A stretch of DNA of 64,000 nt from Chryseosolibacter sp964532595 (GTDB lineage: Bacteria; Bacteroidota; Bacteroidia; Cytophagales; Cyclobacteriaceae), in the NCBI GenBank assembly GCA_964532595.1, contig CAZHIQ010000005.1, positions 1 through 64,000 on the forward strand. The letters run 5' to 3'. Of the stretch, positions 16,898-26,019 are shown piece by piece. The notes beneath the pieces are model-generated. The model saw only the letters and a list, made by a program, of their open reading frames with translations, made no database searches and had not been told where the DNA came from. The position numbers were made by a program, and so were the translations under genes. Each line of letters begins with the position of its first letter. The stretch's first letter is position 1.

Positions 16898-17728
16898 ATG
16901 TACCACACTTGTCTTCGGGTAACCTGCGATCCGTCATTCAACGAACTCCTTATTGCTGAACTAGCGGAGGCAGGCTTTGACACCTTTCTCGAGCACGATG
17001 ATGGCATCGAAGCATATGCGGAAGGAGAGTCATTCGATCGCGCTGCGGCTGAAGAAATCCGCGAGAAATATGCAGCTACAACGGCGATTTCTTTCGCCTA
17101 CTCCCAGGTCCCAAGAAAAAATTGGAATGAGGAGTGGGAGAAAAGTTTTGAGCCAATCGTCGTAGACAATCGCTGTGTTATTCGCGCGGATTTTCATTCC
17201 CTGTCCCAAAGCTATCCGTACGAAATCATCATCACACCGAAAATGTCGTTTGGGACGGGGCATCACCAAACGACCTGGCTGATGATCAAGGCGATGCTCG
17301 ACCTGCCTCATCGAGACAAAAAGGTCATGGATGCCGGGTGCGGAACGGCAATCCTGTCAATCCTTGCTTCGAAGCTTGGCGCCGCCGAAGTCGATGCGTT
17401 TGATATCGATGATTGGAGTGTCGAGAACGGAAACGAAAACAAGACTATCAACGGTTGCCCCGATATCCGGATCCAAAAAGGCAAAATCTCGGAAGTAAGC
17501 CTGCACCCCCCCTACGACATCATTCTGGCTAACATCAACAAAAATGTTCTCCTGGATGAAATGTCGGCCTATGCGAGTCATCTCAAAGCGGGCGGACATC
17601 TATTGCTTAGTGGTTTCTTTTCGACGGATATTCCCGACCTTCTTGACAAAGCCTTTCCGCTTCAATTGAATGAGGTAGCCCGTGACCAGCGGGACCAATG
17701 GGCCTCATTACTCCTCCGGCGGAGTTAA
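16898..17728 (+). CDS. prmA: Ribosomal protein L11 methyltransferase
   Basis: 276 residues. The N-terminal substrate-recognition part has NWNEEWEKSFEPIVV, followed by MSFGTGHHQTTWLM, the SAM-binding motif MDAGCGTAILSILASKLGA, an acidic FDIDDWSVENG and the catalytic-site strand DIILANINKNVLL. These are typical of PrmA, which trimethylates ribosomal protein L11. It sits 9 bp behind tpiA. Its stop codon directly abuts the stop codon of the convergent hydrolase gene. Confidence 0.96.
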   Translation: MYHTCLRVTCDPSFNELLIAELAEAGFDTFLEHDDGIEAYAEGESFDRAAAEEIREKYAATTAISFAYSQVPRKNWNEEWEKSFEPIVVDNRCVIRADFHSLSQSYPYEIIITPKMSFGTGHHQTTWLMIKAMLDLPHRDKKVMDAGCGTAILSILASKLGAAEVDAFDIDDWSVENGNENKTINGCPDIRIQKGKISEVSLHPPYDIILANINKNVLLDEMSAYASHLKAGGHLLLSGFFSTDIPDLLDKAFPLQLNEVARDQRDQWASLLLRRS

Positions 17729-18490
17729 CTACGACGCCAGCCACTTCCTGAGCAGCGTGGCAAACTCTTCGGGCTTCTCCGCAGGTACCCAATGGCCGGC
17801 ATCAAGCGTTTCTATTTCGGCCTGAGGGAAAATCTCGCGGATACGCGGTACATCCTTATCGCGCACGTAGTTGGAGCGGCCTCCTTTTACAAACAACGTC
17901 GGCTTTTCAAATTTCCCTTCGAAAGCCAGGTCATGCCCAACCTTTTCAATGTTTTCGTCGATTGCCGCCAGGTTGAGTTTCCATCGAAACCCTCCTTCCG
18001 GCACTCGCTGGAGATTCTTCAAAAGGAATTGCCGCACATCGGCCTCGGGCACATAAGTCGCCAACGCCTCGTCTGCTTCCTGGCGCGTATTGATTTCGGT
18101 AACCGGGATCGCCTTCAATCCATCCAGAATAGGGTAATCCGATAGATCATAGAATCGCGGTGCGATGTCGACGACGACAAGGCGACTCAGCAGATCGGGA
18201 TAGGCGACAGCAAAGTTCATCGCTACTTTCCCGCCCATCGAATGCCCTATTATGGCAGGGTTTTCCAATCCGTGTTTTTCGATGAAAAGCTTTACGTCTT
18301 CGACCATCGCAGGGTAGTCGAACACCGGATCATGAGGAGACTGCCCATGGTTTCGCAAATCGACGGAGTAGCTTCGATACTGATCCGACAAGGAGCGCGA
18401 AAAGGTCAACCAGTTGTCGGCCGACCCGAAAATACCATGGAGAAGTAAAAGAGGTTTTCCTTCGCCGCGTTCACGGTAGTGCAGTTCCAT
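17729..18490 (-). CDS. Alpha/beta fold hydrolase (YbfF-like esterase)
   Basis: 253 residues of the alpha/beta-hydrolase fold. The oxyanion region is LLLLHGIFGSADNW, the strand VDLRNHGQSPHD follows, the nucleophile elbow is IIGHSMGGKVAM with S84, and the C-terminal catalytic His is in LDAGHWVPAEKP. The overall pattern matches the YbfF acyl-CoA esterase group. Cytosolic; no signal peptide. Substrate not determinable. Convergent with prmA. Confidence 0.9.
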   Translation of the reverse strand: MELHYRERGEGKPLLLLHGIFGSADNWLTFSRSLSDQYRSYSVDLRNHGQSPHDPVFDYPAMVEDVKLFIEKHGLENPAIIGHSMGGKVAMNFAVAYPDLLSRLVVVDIAPRFYDLSDYPILDGLKAIPVTEINTRQEADEALATYVPEADVRQFLLKNLQRVPEGGFRWKLNLAAIDENIEKVGHDLAFEGKFEKPTLFVKGGRSNYVRDKDVPRIREIFPQAEIETLDAGHWVPAEKPEEFATLLRKWLAS

Positions 18491-18613
18491 ATGATAAGTT
18501 ATTAGTCACCGGCAAAGCTAACAATACCGCACCAATTGAAAGAGAAATCACTCCTCCGGTGTCAATATCCTCAAATCAGCTATATATTTATGCCTTATCT
18601 TAAGTGTTAACGA

Positions 18614-19846
18614 ATGGAACTCTTCGGAGGCAGCTACAGAATTCAGGATATTGACATCGCCGATCTTGCCGGCAAGTATGGGACACCGCTGTACGTTTAC
18701 GACGGACACAAAATACTGCATCAGCTAAAGGCTATACGCACAGCCTTTTCCGCTTCGGATGTCAGAATAAAATACGCGGCTAAGGCGTTGACGAATCTCT
18801 CCGTCCTGAAGCTGCTGCGGAACGCCGGCTCCGATGTCGACGTCGTTTCCATCGAAGAGGCCAAACTCGCTCTCCATGCCGGCTTTGAGCCCAAGCAGAT
18901 CATGTATACCCCAAGCGGCGTTTCGTTCGACGAGATCGTCGAATGCGTAGCGCTCGGGCTAACGATTAACATCGACAACATTCCTACGCTTGAGAAATTC
19001 GGCAGCAAGTATGGCGATACCTATCCCTGCAGCGTTCGATTGAACCCCCACATCATGGCAGGAGGCAACTACAAAATCTCGACCGGCCATACCCACTCAA
19101 AATTCGGAATATCGATCGCACAGCTTTCGGAAATCAAACGGGTGGTTCAGCGATACCATATGCGGATAAATGGATTGCACGTTCACACTGGTTCAGATAT
19201 CACCGATAGCGAAGTCTTTCTCAAGATGGCCCAGGTGTTGTTCGATATTGCCGTTGATTTTCCTGATCTGCGATTCATCGATATGGGAAGCGGCTTTAAA
19301 GTCGCTTATAAGGAAGGTGACGCTACGACTAACATTTATGACCTCGGTCTTAAACTCACGCGCGAATTCAATGCGTTTTGTCAACGCTACGGCCGGAAGC
19401 TGGAACTGCACTTCGAACCCGGAAAATTCATTGTAAGTGAAGCGGGCATCCTTCTGGCTAGAGTCAATGTGGTGAAGCCTACGCCCCTTCTCACTTTCGT
19501 TGGCGTTGATTCCGGCTTTAATCATCTCGCCCGGCCGATGATGTACGATGCCTGGCACGATATCGTGAACATCTCCAATCCGACAGGACCGCAAAAAGTC
19601 TACACCATCGTGGGCTATATCTGTGAAACTGATACATTTGCCTCTGACCGGAAACTTAACGAGGTTCGCGAGGGCGATCTGCTCGCCATCAAGAATGCCG
19701 GAGCATACGGATTCTCGATGGCTTCTAACTATAACTCCCGGTTGCGCCCGGCTGAAGTACTGATCTATAACGGTCAGGCCCATGTCATTCGGCATCGCGA
19801 AACGTTTGAAGATCTTCTCAGGCATCAGCCGGATATCGATTTCTAA
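18614..19846 (+). CDS. lysA: Diaminopimelate decarboxylase
   Basis: 410 residues. The PLP lysine is K57 in IKYAAKALTN. The glycine- and histidine-rich motifs of the alanine-racemase-like barrel (STGHTHSKFGI, GLHVHTGSDI) and EPGKFIVSEAG follow, then the active-site loop GYICETDTFASDRKL and the C-terminal NAGAYGFSMASNYN. It performs the last step of lysine synthesis, decarboxylating meso-diaminopimelate. No aspartokinase fusion. The dsbD ATG lies 72 bp downstream. Confidence 0.97.
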   Translation: MELFGGSYRIQDIDIADLAGKYGTPLYVYDGHKILHQLKAIRTAFSASDVRIKYAAKALTNLSVLKLLRNAGSDVDVVSIEEAKLALHAGFEPKQIMYTPSGVSFDEIVECVALGLTINIDNIPTLEKFGSKYGDTYPCSVRLNPHIMAGGNYKISTGHTHSKFGISIAQLSEIKRVVQRYHMRINGLHVHTGSDITDSEVFLKMAQVLFDIAVDFPDLRFIDMGSGFKVAYKEGDATTNIYDLGLKLTREFNAFCQRYGRKLELHFEPGKFIVSEAGILLARVNVVKPTPLLTFVGVDSGFNHLARPMMYDAWHDIVNISNPTGPQKVYTIVGYICETDTFASDRKLNEVREGDLLAIKNAGAYGFSMASNYNSRLRPAEVLIYNGQAHVIRHRETFEDLLRHQPDIDF

Positions 19847-19918
19847 GGCGGGCAGCCGTTGTTGGATACAACCAACTTTTTAAGCAACCGCAGCGTTATC
19901 AAAGGAACTTTGCAACGT

Positions 19919-22078
19919 ATGAATTCACTGGCCAAGACTTTTTTTCCTTTACTTCTTTTCCTTACCAGCTATACCGCCTACTCACAGATCCTAACGCCGG
20001 TTACCTGGGAAATCGAACTTTCCAAAACGGAAGCAAAGGTTGGCGATGAGGTAGAGGTTGTTTTTCGCGCTTCTGTCGATAACCAGTGGTATGTGTACGC
20101 AACGGATTTTGATCCGGATTGCGGTCCGCTCGTGACCGAAGTGCGAATTGACGAAGCAAGCAACATTGAACCAGTCGGTCCGCTTCGCTCGATTAATCCC
20201 AAGGCCAAATACGACGAAATCTTCGGTTGTGACGTAAAGATCTTCGAGAACCGAGGTGAATTTCGTCAGCGCTTCCGGGTGAAGGCAGCCCCGGTCGCTC
20301 TTACCGGAGCTATTGAAGGCCAGGTGTGTACGGAAATCGAAGGCAAATGCATCCCTTTCGAAGCCGACTTTACTTTTTCAGATCTTAAGGTCAACGGTGC
20401 GGCCCCGGCAGCCGTCGCGGAAACAAAGAAAAACGTCCCTGCCGAGCCGCAAAAAGTAGATGAAGTGGCTAAGGCTGATACTCAGATACCTTCCGACAGT
20501 GGGAACGAGAACAGCAGCATTGCCAATGACTCGATTTCGGGCGCAGCATCGGTAACTGCCGAAGTAGAAGGCCCTATACTCGATCCTTCTGTACTCGATG
20601 GCGAGGCTGCGGATGATCACAAGTCGCTGGTCGGGTACATGATTCTGGCTTTTCTGTTGGGTCTGACTTCTCTGCTGACTCCTTGCGTCTTTCCGATGAT
20701 TCCGATGACCGTCACCTTCTTTCTCAAGGACAATCAGACACGCAGCGAAGGAGTCCGCAATGCAACCTGGTTTGGACTATCGATAATTGTCATCTACACC
20801 ATAGCCGGCACGGCGTTCGCGCTGGCGTTCGGGGCCGATGGTTTGAACGCCCTCGCCACGCATTGGCTTCCCAACTTGCTGGTATTCTTCATTTTTATCG
20901 CCTTCGCCCTTTCTTTTCTTGGCTTGTTCGAAATCAACGCCCCGTACAAGTGGGTGAACAAAGCTGACCGGGCTGCCGAAAAGGGCGGGCTGGCTGGCAT
21001 TTTCTTTATGTCGGCAACGCTGGTGCTTGTATCATTTTCATGCACCATCCCTATCGTCGGCAACGTCCTGGTGTTGTCGGCCGGTGGAGAAGTTATAAAA
21101 CCCATTCTGGGGATGGTCGCGTATTCCTTGGCCTTTGCTGTCCCTTTTGCGCTGTTTGCCGTATTTCCGGAATGGCTGAAAGGATTACCGAAGTCTGGCG
21201 GTTGGCTCAATACCGTAAAGGTTGTCCTGGGTTTGCTTGAACTCGCCCTTGCCTTCAAGTTTCTCAGCATTGCCGACCAGACCTACCACTGGGGCATTCT
21301 CGACCGCGACCTCAACATCGCCATTTGGATTGTCATCTTCTCCATTCTCGGCTTTTACTTCCTCGGCAAAATCCGAACTCCCGGTGATTCTCCTGTCGAG
21401 AAGGTCAGCGTGCCCCGGCTCATCCTGGCCATCTGTACCTTTACGTTCGTGATCTACCTTATTCCCGGATTATGGGGAGCTCCGCTTAAAGCCCTGGCGG
21501 GATATCTTCCCCCGATGCATACCCACGATTTCAACCTGGTGGGAGCCCTTCAAAACGATACTCCCAACGAGATTTGTGATCAGCCAAAGTACGGGGAGTT
21601 TCTTCATCTCCCCCACGGACTTCAGGGATACTTCGATTACGAGCAAGCCCTGGCCTGCGCAAGGGCTCAAAACAAGCCGCTGTTTATCGATTTTACCGGG
21701 CACGGCTGTACCAACTGCCGAGAGATGGAGGCCGTAGTGTGGTCACATCCCGAAGTTCTGGAACGCCTTCGCAATGATTTCGTAGTCGTCGCCTTGTACG
21801 TTGATGACAAAACGGAACTTCCCGAGTCGGAGTGGTACGTGTCGTCGTATGACAACAAAGTCAAAAAGACCATTGGTAAACAGAACGCCGACCTTCAGAT
21901 TACAAGACTGAATAATAACGCACAACCCTTCTACGTTCTGGTGGGGAAAGACGAGCGGGTTCTGGCGTGGCCTTATGGTTACGACCGCGATGTAAAGGAT
22001 TTCGTTGAATTCCTCGAAACCGGTAAAAAAACTTACAACAGGTTGTACGCAAACCAAGGTTCAAATACCACGAACTGA
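19919..22078 (+). CDS. dsbD: Thiol:disulfide interchange protein DsbD
   Basis: 719 residues from the ATG at 19919; a frame-extended start at 19859 would add 20 residues before a clear signal peptide (MNSLAKTFFPLLLFLTSYTAYS) and is rejected. Domain order is typical. An N-terminal periplasmic domain has a Cys pair (VCTEIEGKCIPF). A membrane core has TPCVFPMIPMTVTFFL and SFSCTIPIVGNV, each with one of the transmembrane Cys. The C-terminal thioredoxin domain has C597-TN-C600 (GHGCTNCREME). The protein passes electrons from cytoplasmic thioredoxin to periplasmic thiol proteins and to cytochrome c maturation, which fits the c-type cytochrome at 1321-3645. Confidence 0.95.
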   Translation: MNSLAKTFFPLLLFLTSYTAYSQILTPVTWEIELSKTEAKVGDEVEVVFRASVDNQWYVYATDFDPDCGPLVTEVRIDEASNIEPVGPLRSINPKAKYDEIFGCDVKIFENRGEFRQRFRVKAAPVALTGAIEGQVCTEIEGKCIPFEADFTFSDLKVNGAAPAAVAETKKNVPAEPQKVDEVAKADTQIPSDSGNENSSIANDSISGAASVTAEVEGPILDPSVLDGEAADDHKSLVGYMILAFLLGLTSLLTPCVFPMIPMTVTFFLKDNQTRSEGVRNATWFGLSIIVIYTIAGTAFALAFGADGLNALATHWLPNLLVFFIFIAFALSFLGLFEINAPYKWVNKADRAAEKGGLAGIFFMSATLVLVSFSCTIPIVGNVLVLSAGGEVIKPILGMVAYSLAFAVPFALFAVFPEWLKGLPKSGGWLNTVKVVLGLLELALAFKFLSIADQTYHWGILDRDLNIAIWIVIFSILGFYFLGKIRTPGDSPVEKVSVPRLILAICTFTFVIYLIPGLWGAPLKALAGYLPPMHTHDFNLVGALQNDTPNEICDQPKYGEFLHLPHGLQGYFDYEQALACARAQNKPLFIDFTGHGCTNCREMEAVVWSHPEVLERLRNDFVVVALYVDDKTELPESEWYVSSYDNKVKKTIGKQNADLQITRLNNNAQPFYVLVGKDERVLAWPYGYDRDVKDFVEFLETGKKTYNRLYANQGSNTTN

Positions 22079-22199
22079 CTTTCCGGCGCCTGAAAACAGG
22101 CTGTGGCGGGCGAGGTTTTTGGTTTAAATGACCTCGGACATTTCTTTGACCTAGAGCACGTTCTGAATTTTTCTGCCAAGGAATTCTGGTTAAACTGAT

Positions 22200-22207
22200 T
22201 ATCTTTG
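22200..22207 (+). promoter_or_regulatory. Putative -7 box of the M23 peptidase gene
   Basis: TATCTTTG, an exact TAnnTTTG match, 32 bp upstream of the ATG at 22240. No obvious -33 TTG at the right spacing. Confidence 0.35.
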
Positions 22208-22239
22208 GCGAACGGCACATTTTTTAAACGCGAGGCGAA

Positions 22240-23538
22240 ATGGTGAAGAAATTTTTTGGCCTGTTGCTCCTGGGCGCGCTGGCAGGCGGAGCATTTTTTG
22301 TAACGAACAAGTACTTCCCGCAAAACGACGAACCCGAACCCGAAGTCATGGCAGAGGTTGCTGACTCGGTCGTGGTCGAAGAGCCCAGGGAACCCAAGAC
22401 GCTATACGGCATGGTGCTCGAGGATGACCATGTTGTCATCGAGGACAAGATCAAGCGCAATCAGTTTCTCGGCGAGATTCTGCACGCTTATAACGTTCCT
22501 GCAAATTTGATTCACCAGGTATCGCAGGTATCGCGGAGTGTCTTCGATCCGCGCAAAATCACTCCCAACAGCAAGTACACCATCATTGCCAATCAGGATT
22601 CAATCACAAAGGCGAAGGCGTTTGTCTACGAGCCGAATCCTATTGAATACATCATCCTTCGTTTTGAGGATTCTCTCTCGGTAGACGTGGGACGGCGCGA
22701 AGTCGTGACCGTAGAGAAATCGGTAAGTGGCGTCATTCACTCCAGCCTCGCGGCCAGCATGCATGCGCTCGGCATGCCTGCCGAGCTTACTAACCGGTTC
22801 GTCGATGTCTTCGGTTGGCAGGTCGACTTTGAACGTTTGCAGCGCGGCGATAAATTCAAGCTTGTTTACGAAGAGCGCCTGGTAGAAGGAAAAAGCATCG
22901 GAATTGGTAGCATCAATGCCATTTACTTCGAACACTTCGGACAACCGTATTATGCGTTTCCTTTCGATCAGGGCGAAGGAGTGGACTATTTTGATGAAGA
23001 CGGCAAGAGCCTTCGCAAGGCCCTGCTGAAATACCCTATCCAGTATACCCGGATCAGTTCGCGTTACACCAAAGCCCGTTTCCATCCGGTTCAAAAGCGC
23101 TGGAAACCCCATCTCGGAACGGATTTCGCCGCGCCCACAGGGACTCCGATCCGCTCGGTTGGGGATGGTATCGTCGTGGAAGCCAAGTACACGTCGAACA
23201 ACGGAAACTATGTGAAGATCCGCCATAATGCTACCTACACCACGCAATATCTCCATATGTCGAAGATCGCCAGCGGAATTCGCGCGGGTGTCAAAGTGAA
23301 ACAGGAGCAGGTTATCGGATATGTCGGAAGTACGGGACTTGCAACCGGACCCCATCTGTGCTACCGTTTCTGGAAGAACGGGGTACAGGTCGACGCTCTT
23401 CGTGTAGAGTTACCGCCGTCACAACCCATTAAGGACGAGTATCGTGCGCAGTTTGAATCGGAGCGCGATTCCTGGATTGCCCGGCTGGAAGCAATTCCCT
23501 TCAATGAAGAGGGTGATACGTTCGCATCGGCACGTTAA
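22240..23538 (+). CDS. M23 family peptidoglycan endopeptidase
   Basis: 432 residues. One N-terminal membrane/signal segment (FFGLLLLGALAGGAFFV) is followed by an acidic linker, a LysM/OapA-like region (NQFLGEILHAYNVP) and a C-terminal LytM domain. Zinc and catalytic residues: H291 and D295 (KPHLGTDFAAPTG), H339 (QYLHMSK) and H372 in GPHLCYRFWKNG. The last zinc ligand, usually His in HxH, is C374 here. As I recall this HxC form is common in Bacteroidota, so activity is likely. Expected role: cleavage of peptide cross-links during envelope growth. Confidence 0.93.
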   Translation: MVKKFFGLLLLGALAGGAFFVTNKYFPQNDEPEPEVMAEVADSVVVEEPREPKTLYGMVLEDDHVVIEDKIKRNQFLGEILHAYNVPANLIHQVSQVSRSVFDPRKITPNSKYTIIANQDSITKAKAFVYEPNPIEYIILRFEDSLSVDVGRREVVTVEKSVSGVIHSSLAASMHALGMPAELTNRFVDVFGWQVDFERLQRGDKFKLVYEERLVEGKSIGIGSINAIYFEHFGQPYYAFPFDQGEGVDYFDEDGKSLRKALLKYPIQYTRISSRYTKARFHPVQKRWKPHLGTDFAAPTGTPIRSVGDGIVVEAKYTSNNGNYVKIRHNATYTTQYLHMSKIASGIRAGVKVKQEQVIGYVGSTGLATGPHLCYRFWKNGVQVDALRVELPPSQPIKDEYRAQFESERDSWIARLEAIPFNEEGDTFASAR

Positions 23539-23617
23539 CGACATTCCCGTCGCTCGTCGTTAGGATCAGCAATATTCTTTCACTTTTTTTGTTAAATGAT
23601 GAAGGAATGCTGATCCT
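23536..23617 (+). other. Two adjacent inverted repeats between M23 and patatin genes
   Basis: Repeat 1: TAACGAC at 23536-23542 pairs with GTCGTTA at 23556-23562, beginning on the M23 stop codon. Repeat 2: AGGATCAGCA at 23562-23571 pairs perfectly with TGCTGATCCT at 23608-23617; inside it ATTC/GAAT can extend the stem with a small bulge. Repeat 2 ends five bases before the patatin ATG at 23623. It may be an operator palindrome or an RNA hairpin that masks the translation start. The loop contains a run of seven T at 23584-23590, but this is not placed as in an intrinsic terminator. Confidence 0.55.
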
Positions 23618-23622
23618 CGTCT

Positions 23623-25923
23623 ATGACGCGAATTGCCCTCATTCTTCTTCTCTTCTTTTCCCTTCCCTCTCTCCCTGTTCGGGGTCAGAGTGTTGGTCTC
23701 GTCCTGAGTGGTGGCGCAGCCAAGGGGTTGGCTCACATCGGGGTCCTCAAAGCGCTTGAAGAAAACGGGGTTCCGGTCGACTATATCGTCGGCACCTCCA
23801 TGGGCGGGATCATCGGCGCTTGCTATGCCGCGGGAATGAGCCCTCAGGAAATCGAAGCCATGGCTTTGTCCGAGCATTTCCTACGTCTGGTCAACGGGCT
23901 GCCCGAGCAGGGCCTCAACTATTATTATCATGAAAGCAGCCCCCACCCACATTTCCTCAAACTGAATTTATCGCTCGATTCCATCCTCAATCTGCAGTTG
24001 AATACAAGCATCGCGAGCGATGTGTCGATAAACTATGCTTTTGCCGAGATGTTTGGCCGCGCCTCAGCGGTGTGCAAAGACAATTTTGACAGCTTGTTCG
24101 TCCCCTTGCGCATGGTGGCCGCCGACATCTTCACCCAGAACCAGGTGATCCTCAAGGACGGAATACTCAGCGACGCCGTCCGCGCAACCCAGACCGTGCC
24201 CTATTTTTACAATCCCATCCGCATCGAGGGAAAATACCTCTTCGACGGTGGGGTTTACAACAACTTTCCTGTCGACGTTGCGCAGCAGGAGTTTGAGCCG
24301 GATGTGATCATCGGAGTAAATGTCTCGGCGAAAGTTTACAATGACTATCCCTATAGTCTGGACGAAAAGTTAATCGCAAACTCATTGCTTTTCCTCCTCC
24401 TCGACAAGTCGGACCCCGGCCGGGTACCCGACAACGGCGTCTATATTCAGCCTAACCTGACGGGCTATACAGCCTTTGATTTCAACCGCGCCCGCGCCCT
24501 TATCGACAGCGGGTATGTCCAGACCCTTCGTCAGATGGACGATATCAAAAGGAAGACAGTCCGCCAGGTACCCGCTGACGATTTGCGCACAAAACGCGAG
24601 CATTTCCTGAACAGCGCCCCGGAAATGAACTTCAACGCCGTTCGCTTTGAAGGATTCAACACTAACCAACGCAAGTATATCCAGCGCATCTTTCGTTACA
24701 ATGAGAAGAAGCGCGATTCGATGAGTCTGGCGCTTATTAAACGGGGCTACTTCCGACTGGTCTCCGAAGACTATTTCAATAATGTCTATCCCAACATCCT
24801 TTTTGACACAACCACGAACCGCTACGCATTTAAGCTCACACGACGCCCGCAGAAAAATTTCCAGGTCGACTTCGGTGGTGTAATTGCTTCGCGAAACATC
24901 AGCAACATCTACCTTGGCCTTAACCTCTTCAGCTTTAATCGCCAACTCCTCCACCTTTACAGCGGATTTCAGACAGGCAATTTCTACAAGTCGGCTAACC
25001 TCCGCGCGCGAATAGACTATCCCTTTCAATTTTATTTTGAGCCCTATCTCGGGTTCCACCGATGGGACTATCTGGAGGGAGGAGACCTGTTATATGAAAC
25101 AGAGCGCCCTACCGTTTTGCGGCGGGTAAACCGCAAACTTGGTTTTGACATCGGGATGCCTCTTGGGAGCCAGTTCAAAGGAATTGTACGGGCTGAAGGG
25201 TTCAATAACCTCGACCGATATGTAAACGACAACGTTTTCGTCAGCTCCGACACGCTCGATCGCCTCACTACAAAAGGGTTTAAGACCGAACTGATCGTAT
25301 CGTCCAGCAGCCTCAATCGCAAGCAGTACGCCAACAGCGGAGAGGCGTTGGAAATCGCCTTCCAATACTTCAACCTTGACGAAAATTTGATCCCTGGCAA
25401 CACCTCTATCGAACCCGGGCCGGTAAAACAACACCATCAGTGGTTCCGGCTGAAGGTCACGGGGGAAAAGTACTTCCGCGCAGGATGGTATCGGCCGGGT
25501 ATTTATGCGAAGGCGGTTTTTTCAAATCAGCCCTTCTTCCGGAACTACTATGGCACACTGGTAAACGCCCCTGACTTCAGCCCTATTCAGGACAGCCCTA
25601 CCCTTTTGCTCGACAGGTTCCGGGCATTTAACTTTATCGCTGGCGGTTTCCGAAATGTGTTTACCTTGCGAAACCGTATCGACTTCCGCCTTGAAGCGTA
25701 TGCCTTCAAACCTCTCGAAACCCTCCAGGAGGGCGCGAATCAGGAGGCTTTTGTTTCGGATCGCCTGGCTGATGTAAGCATCGCGGGAACAGCCGGGCTG
25801 GTTATGCATTCACCTATCGGACCGGTGTCGATGAGCGTCAACTATTATGACGATCGCGAAAACCGATTTGGGTTCCTGCTACACGTAGGATTTCTGCTTT
25901 TCGACAAGCACTCTCTCCAGTAA
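23623..25923 (+). CDS. Patatin-like phospholipase with C-terminal outer-membrane beta-barrel
   Basis: 766 residues. A signal peptide (ALILLLFFSLPSLPVRGQ) leads into a patatin domain. It has the oxyanion loop LVLSGGAAKGLAHIGVL, nucleophile elbow GTSMGGIIGA with S59, and D208 in FDGGVYNNFPV, giving the Ser-Asp dyad. After about residue 330 a short POTRA-like segment (NAVRFEGFNTNQRKYIQRIF) and a long run of alternating aromatic beta-strands follow, resembling the BamA/TamA barrel. This is the architecture of PlpD-type two-domain proteins, where the lipase may be exposed or kept periplasmic. Substrate unknown. Upstream lie two inverted repeats. Confidence 0.93.
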   Translation: MTRIALILLLFFSLPSLPVRGQSVGLVLSGGAAKGLAHIGVLKALEENGVPVDYIVGTSMGGIIGACYAAGMSPQEIEAMALSEHFLRLVNGLPEQGLNYYYHESSPHPHFLKLNLSLDSILNLQLNTSIASDVSINYAFAEMFGRASAVCKDNFDSLFVPLRMVAADIFTQNQVILKDGILSDAVRATQTVPYFYNPIRIEGKYLFDGGVYNNFPVDVAQQEFEPDVIIGVNVSAKVYNDYPYSLDEKLIANSLLFLLLDKSDPGRVPDNGVYIQPNLTGYTAFDFNRARALIDSGYVQTLRQMDDIKRKTVRQVPADDLRTKREHFLNSAPEMNFNAVRFEGFNTNQRKYIQRIFRYNEKKRDSMSLALIKRGYFRLVSEDYFNNVYPNILFDTTTNRYAFKLTRRPQKNFQVDFGGVIASRNISNIYLGLNLFSFNRQLLHLYSGFQTGNFYKSANLRARIDYPFQFYFEPYLGFHRWDYLEGGDLLYETERPTVLRRVNRKLGFDIGMPLGSQFKGIVRAEGFNNLDRYVNDNVFVSSDTLDRLTTKGFKTELIVSSSSLNRKQYANSGEALEIAFQYFNLDENLIPGNTSIEPGPVKQHHQWFRLKVTGEKYFRAGWYRPGIYAKAVFSNQPFFRNYYGTLVNAPDFSPIQDSPTLLLDRFRAFNFIAGGFRNVFTLRNRIDFRLEAYAFKPLETLQEGANQEAFVSDRLADVSIAGTAGLVMHSPIGPVSMSVNYYDDRENRFGFLLHVGFLLFDKHSLQ

Positions 25924-26019
25924 AAGATAAAAGTCGGCCCCACTCGTTAAGTATACATTTCAGGCCGTGAAAAATTTTGCTAAGTTTATCCTCCAATTTT
26001 AAACTCCTACGTAGCAAAC

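Noticed and set aside
22088..22101. GCCTG/CAGGC hairpin after dsbD as terminator
   Set aside because: Only a 5-bp stem, and the nearest T-run (22116-22120) is 15 bases away; too weak to call.
22600..23355. 251-codon minus-strand frame inside the M23 gene
   Set aside because: Antisense to a peptidase with catalytic motifs; a shadow frame.
24382..25059. 225-codon minus-strand frame inside the patatin gene
   Set aside because: Antisense to a supported barrel protein; its Val/Glu-rich composition is a mirror of the sense strand.
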